Origin: Rhodoferax sp.
GTDB taxonomy: Bacteria; Pseudomonadota; Gammaproteobacteria; Burkholderiales; Burkholderiaceae_C
DNA: 7,483 nucleotides
NCBI GenBank assembly: GCA_029946045.1
Contig: JAQSDS010000052.1
Span: forward strand, 1-7,483
Reading direction: 5' to 3'
Made by a program: the position numbers and the translations under genes. Below, piece after piece: positions 7,181 through 7,483 of this stretch. Every line of letters starts with the position of its first letter. Positions within the stretch are counted from its first letter, which is position 1. The notes beneath the pieces are model-generated. The model was not told where the DNA came from. It worked only from the letters and a program-made list of their open reading frames with translations, and did no database searches.

Positions 7181-7209
7181 AGCCCGCTGCAGGTGTTTGG
7201 CAACGGGCT
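7181..7209 (-). terminator. Intrinsic terminator of the H1-like gene (possibly bidirectional)
   Basis: Arms 7181-7190 and 7200-7209 (AGCCCGCTGC / GCAACGGGCT) form a 10-position stem with one C-A mismatch and a nine-base loop. Read on the - strand, the stem is followed by TTTATATTA (7180 down to 7172), a U-rich tract, so it best terminates the H1-like gene. That tract includes the complement of the TAA stop of the DUF3426 gene (7172-7174). On the + strand the stem lacks a T-run, so termination from that side would be weaker. Confidence 0.65.
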
Positions 7210-7225
7210 GATACGTTTGATCGTC

Positions 7226-7235
7226 TGATCGATCA
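7226..7235. repeat. Palindrome TGATCGATCA at the end of the H1-like gene
   Basis: A perfect 10-bp palindrome overlaps the stop codon of the H1-like gene. Four GATC sites occur within 7219-7246. No function can be assigned from sequence alone, and chance is possible. Confidence 0.3.
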
Positions 7236-7483
7236 GGGTTTTGATCCGGAGGGAAAGGGCCAGGCTGCCTTGGGGTTGAGCTTGGTCTGAGCCGCAGGTG
7301 CTGCAGGTGCTTTGGCAGGCTTTTTAGCTGGCGTTGCCTTTTTCGGCAAAGCGGCCTTTTTGACCGCCACGGGCTTAGCAGCAGCTTTTGCGGCTGGTTT
7401 AGCAGCAGCTTTTGCAGCTGGCTTGGCAGCAGCTTTTGCAGCTGGCTTGGCAGCAGCTTTTGCAGCTGGTTTAGCAGCAGCTT
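7233..7483 (-). CDS. Histone H1-like Ala/Lys/Pro-repeat DNA-binding protein, C-terminal part
   Basis: Read on the - strand, this frame gives 82 residues to TGA (7235-7233); the 5' part lies beyond the right edge. The visible portion is almost only Ala, Lys and Pro: repeats of the octapeptide AAAKPAAK, then a less regular basic stretch (VKKAALPKKATPAKKPAK), and a distinct end, QTKLNPKAAWPFPSGSKP. Such lysine-rich tails are typical of bacterial H1-like nucleoid proteins (Bordetella BpH1 type) and of AlgP in Pseudomonas, where they bind DNA without strong sequence specificity. The N-terminus is not visible, so the tail could belong to another protein, such as one with a separate folded domain. 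The gene converges on the DUF3426 gene, with a terminator in the 58-bp gap. Its length and start cannot be given. Confidence 0.85.
   Translation of the reverse strand, partial: AAAKPAAKAAAKPAAKAAAKPAAKAAAKPAAKAAAKPVAVKKAALPKKATPAKKPAKAPAAPAAQTKLNPKAAWPFPSGSKP
7372..7483. repeat. 24-bp tandem repeat inside the H1-like gene
   Basis: Four full units (7372-7395, 7396-7419, 7420-7443, 7444-7467) and a partial fifth (7468-7483) each encode one octapeptide. The unit reads GG(C/T)TT(A/G)GCAGCAGCTTTTGC followed by (A/G)GCT on the + strand. Units 3 and 4 are identical; unit 2 and the visible part of unit 5 share the GGTTTA form. Differences fall at synonymous positions. The array continues past the window edge. 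Confidence 0.95.

Noticed and set aside
7372..7483. CRISPR-like array, because of regular 24-bp repeats at the edge
   Set aside because: The repeats are directly adjacent without spacers and encode an in-frame Ala/Lys/Pro octapeptide, so they are a coding tandem repeat.

Overview
The window reads as a chromosomal, housekeeping stretch from a betaproteobacterium. Burkholderiales, and probably Comamonadaceae, fits best. The reasons are the accB-accC-prmA-zinc-ribbon/DUF3426 gene order, an H1-like protein made of Ala/Lys/Pro repeats, an Mpl murein-recycling ligase, and tight gene packing at moderate-to-high GC. The genus is not proven by the sequence. I see no phage, insertion sequence, CRISPR array, tRNA or rRNA.

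Layout, left to right. The 3' three-quarters of a type I DAHP synthase gene (aroG-like, + strand) runs in from the left edge. It converges on mpl (- strand), with a small hairpin between the two stop codons. An 89-bp divergent gap separates mpl from a + strand pair that overlaps by 4 bases: a protein of unknown function with a nucleotidyltransferase-like motif, and a membrane-anchored TlpA-type thioredoxin. A 123-bp AT-rich gap (about 33% GC by hand count) precedes accB-accC-prmA, a closely spaced operon. A zinc-ribbon/DUF3426 membrane protein follows, with a consensus Shine-Dalgarno. At the right edge the C-terminal part of a histone H1-like protein is encoded on the - strand, converging on the DUF3426 gene with a terminator hairpin between them.

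How the genes relate. AroG starts the shikimate pathway. Mpl recycles murein tripeptide into the UDP-MurNAc precursor pool. AccB and AccC carry out the biotin-dependent half-reaction of acetyl-CoA carboxylase, and PrmA methylates ribosomal protein L11. These are core growth functions. The TlpA-like protein probably works on the periplasmic side in thiol-disulfide exchange.

The less ordinary points are: the unknown protein with a degenerate nucleotidyltransferase signature; the absence of aroQ from the slot before accB, where many related genomes carry it; perfect 24-bp coding repeats in the H1-like gene that could expand or contract in frame; and a convergent terminator whose U-tract overlaps the neighbouring stop codon. 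I found no convincing evidence of a wholly new biological system here.
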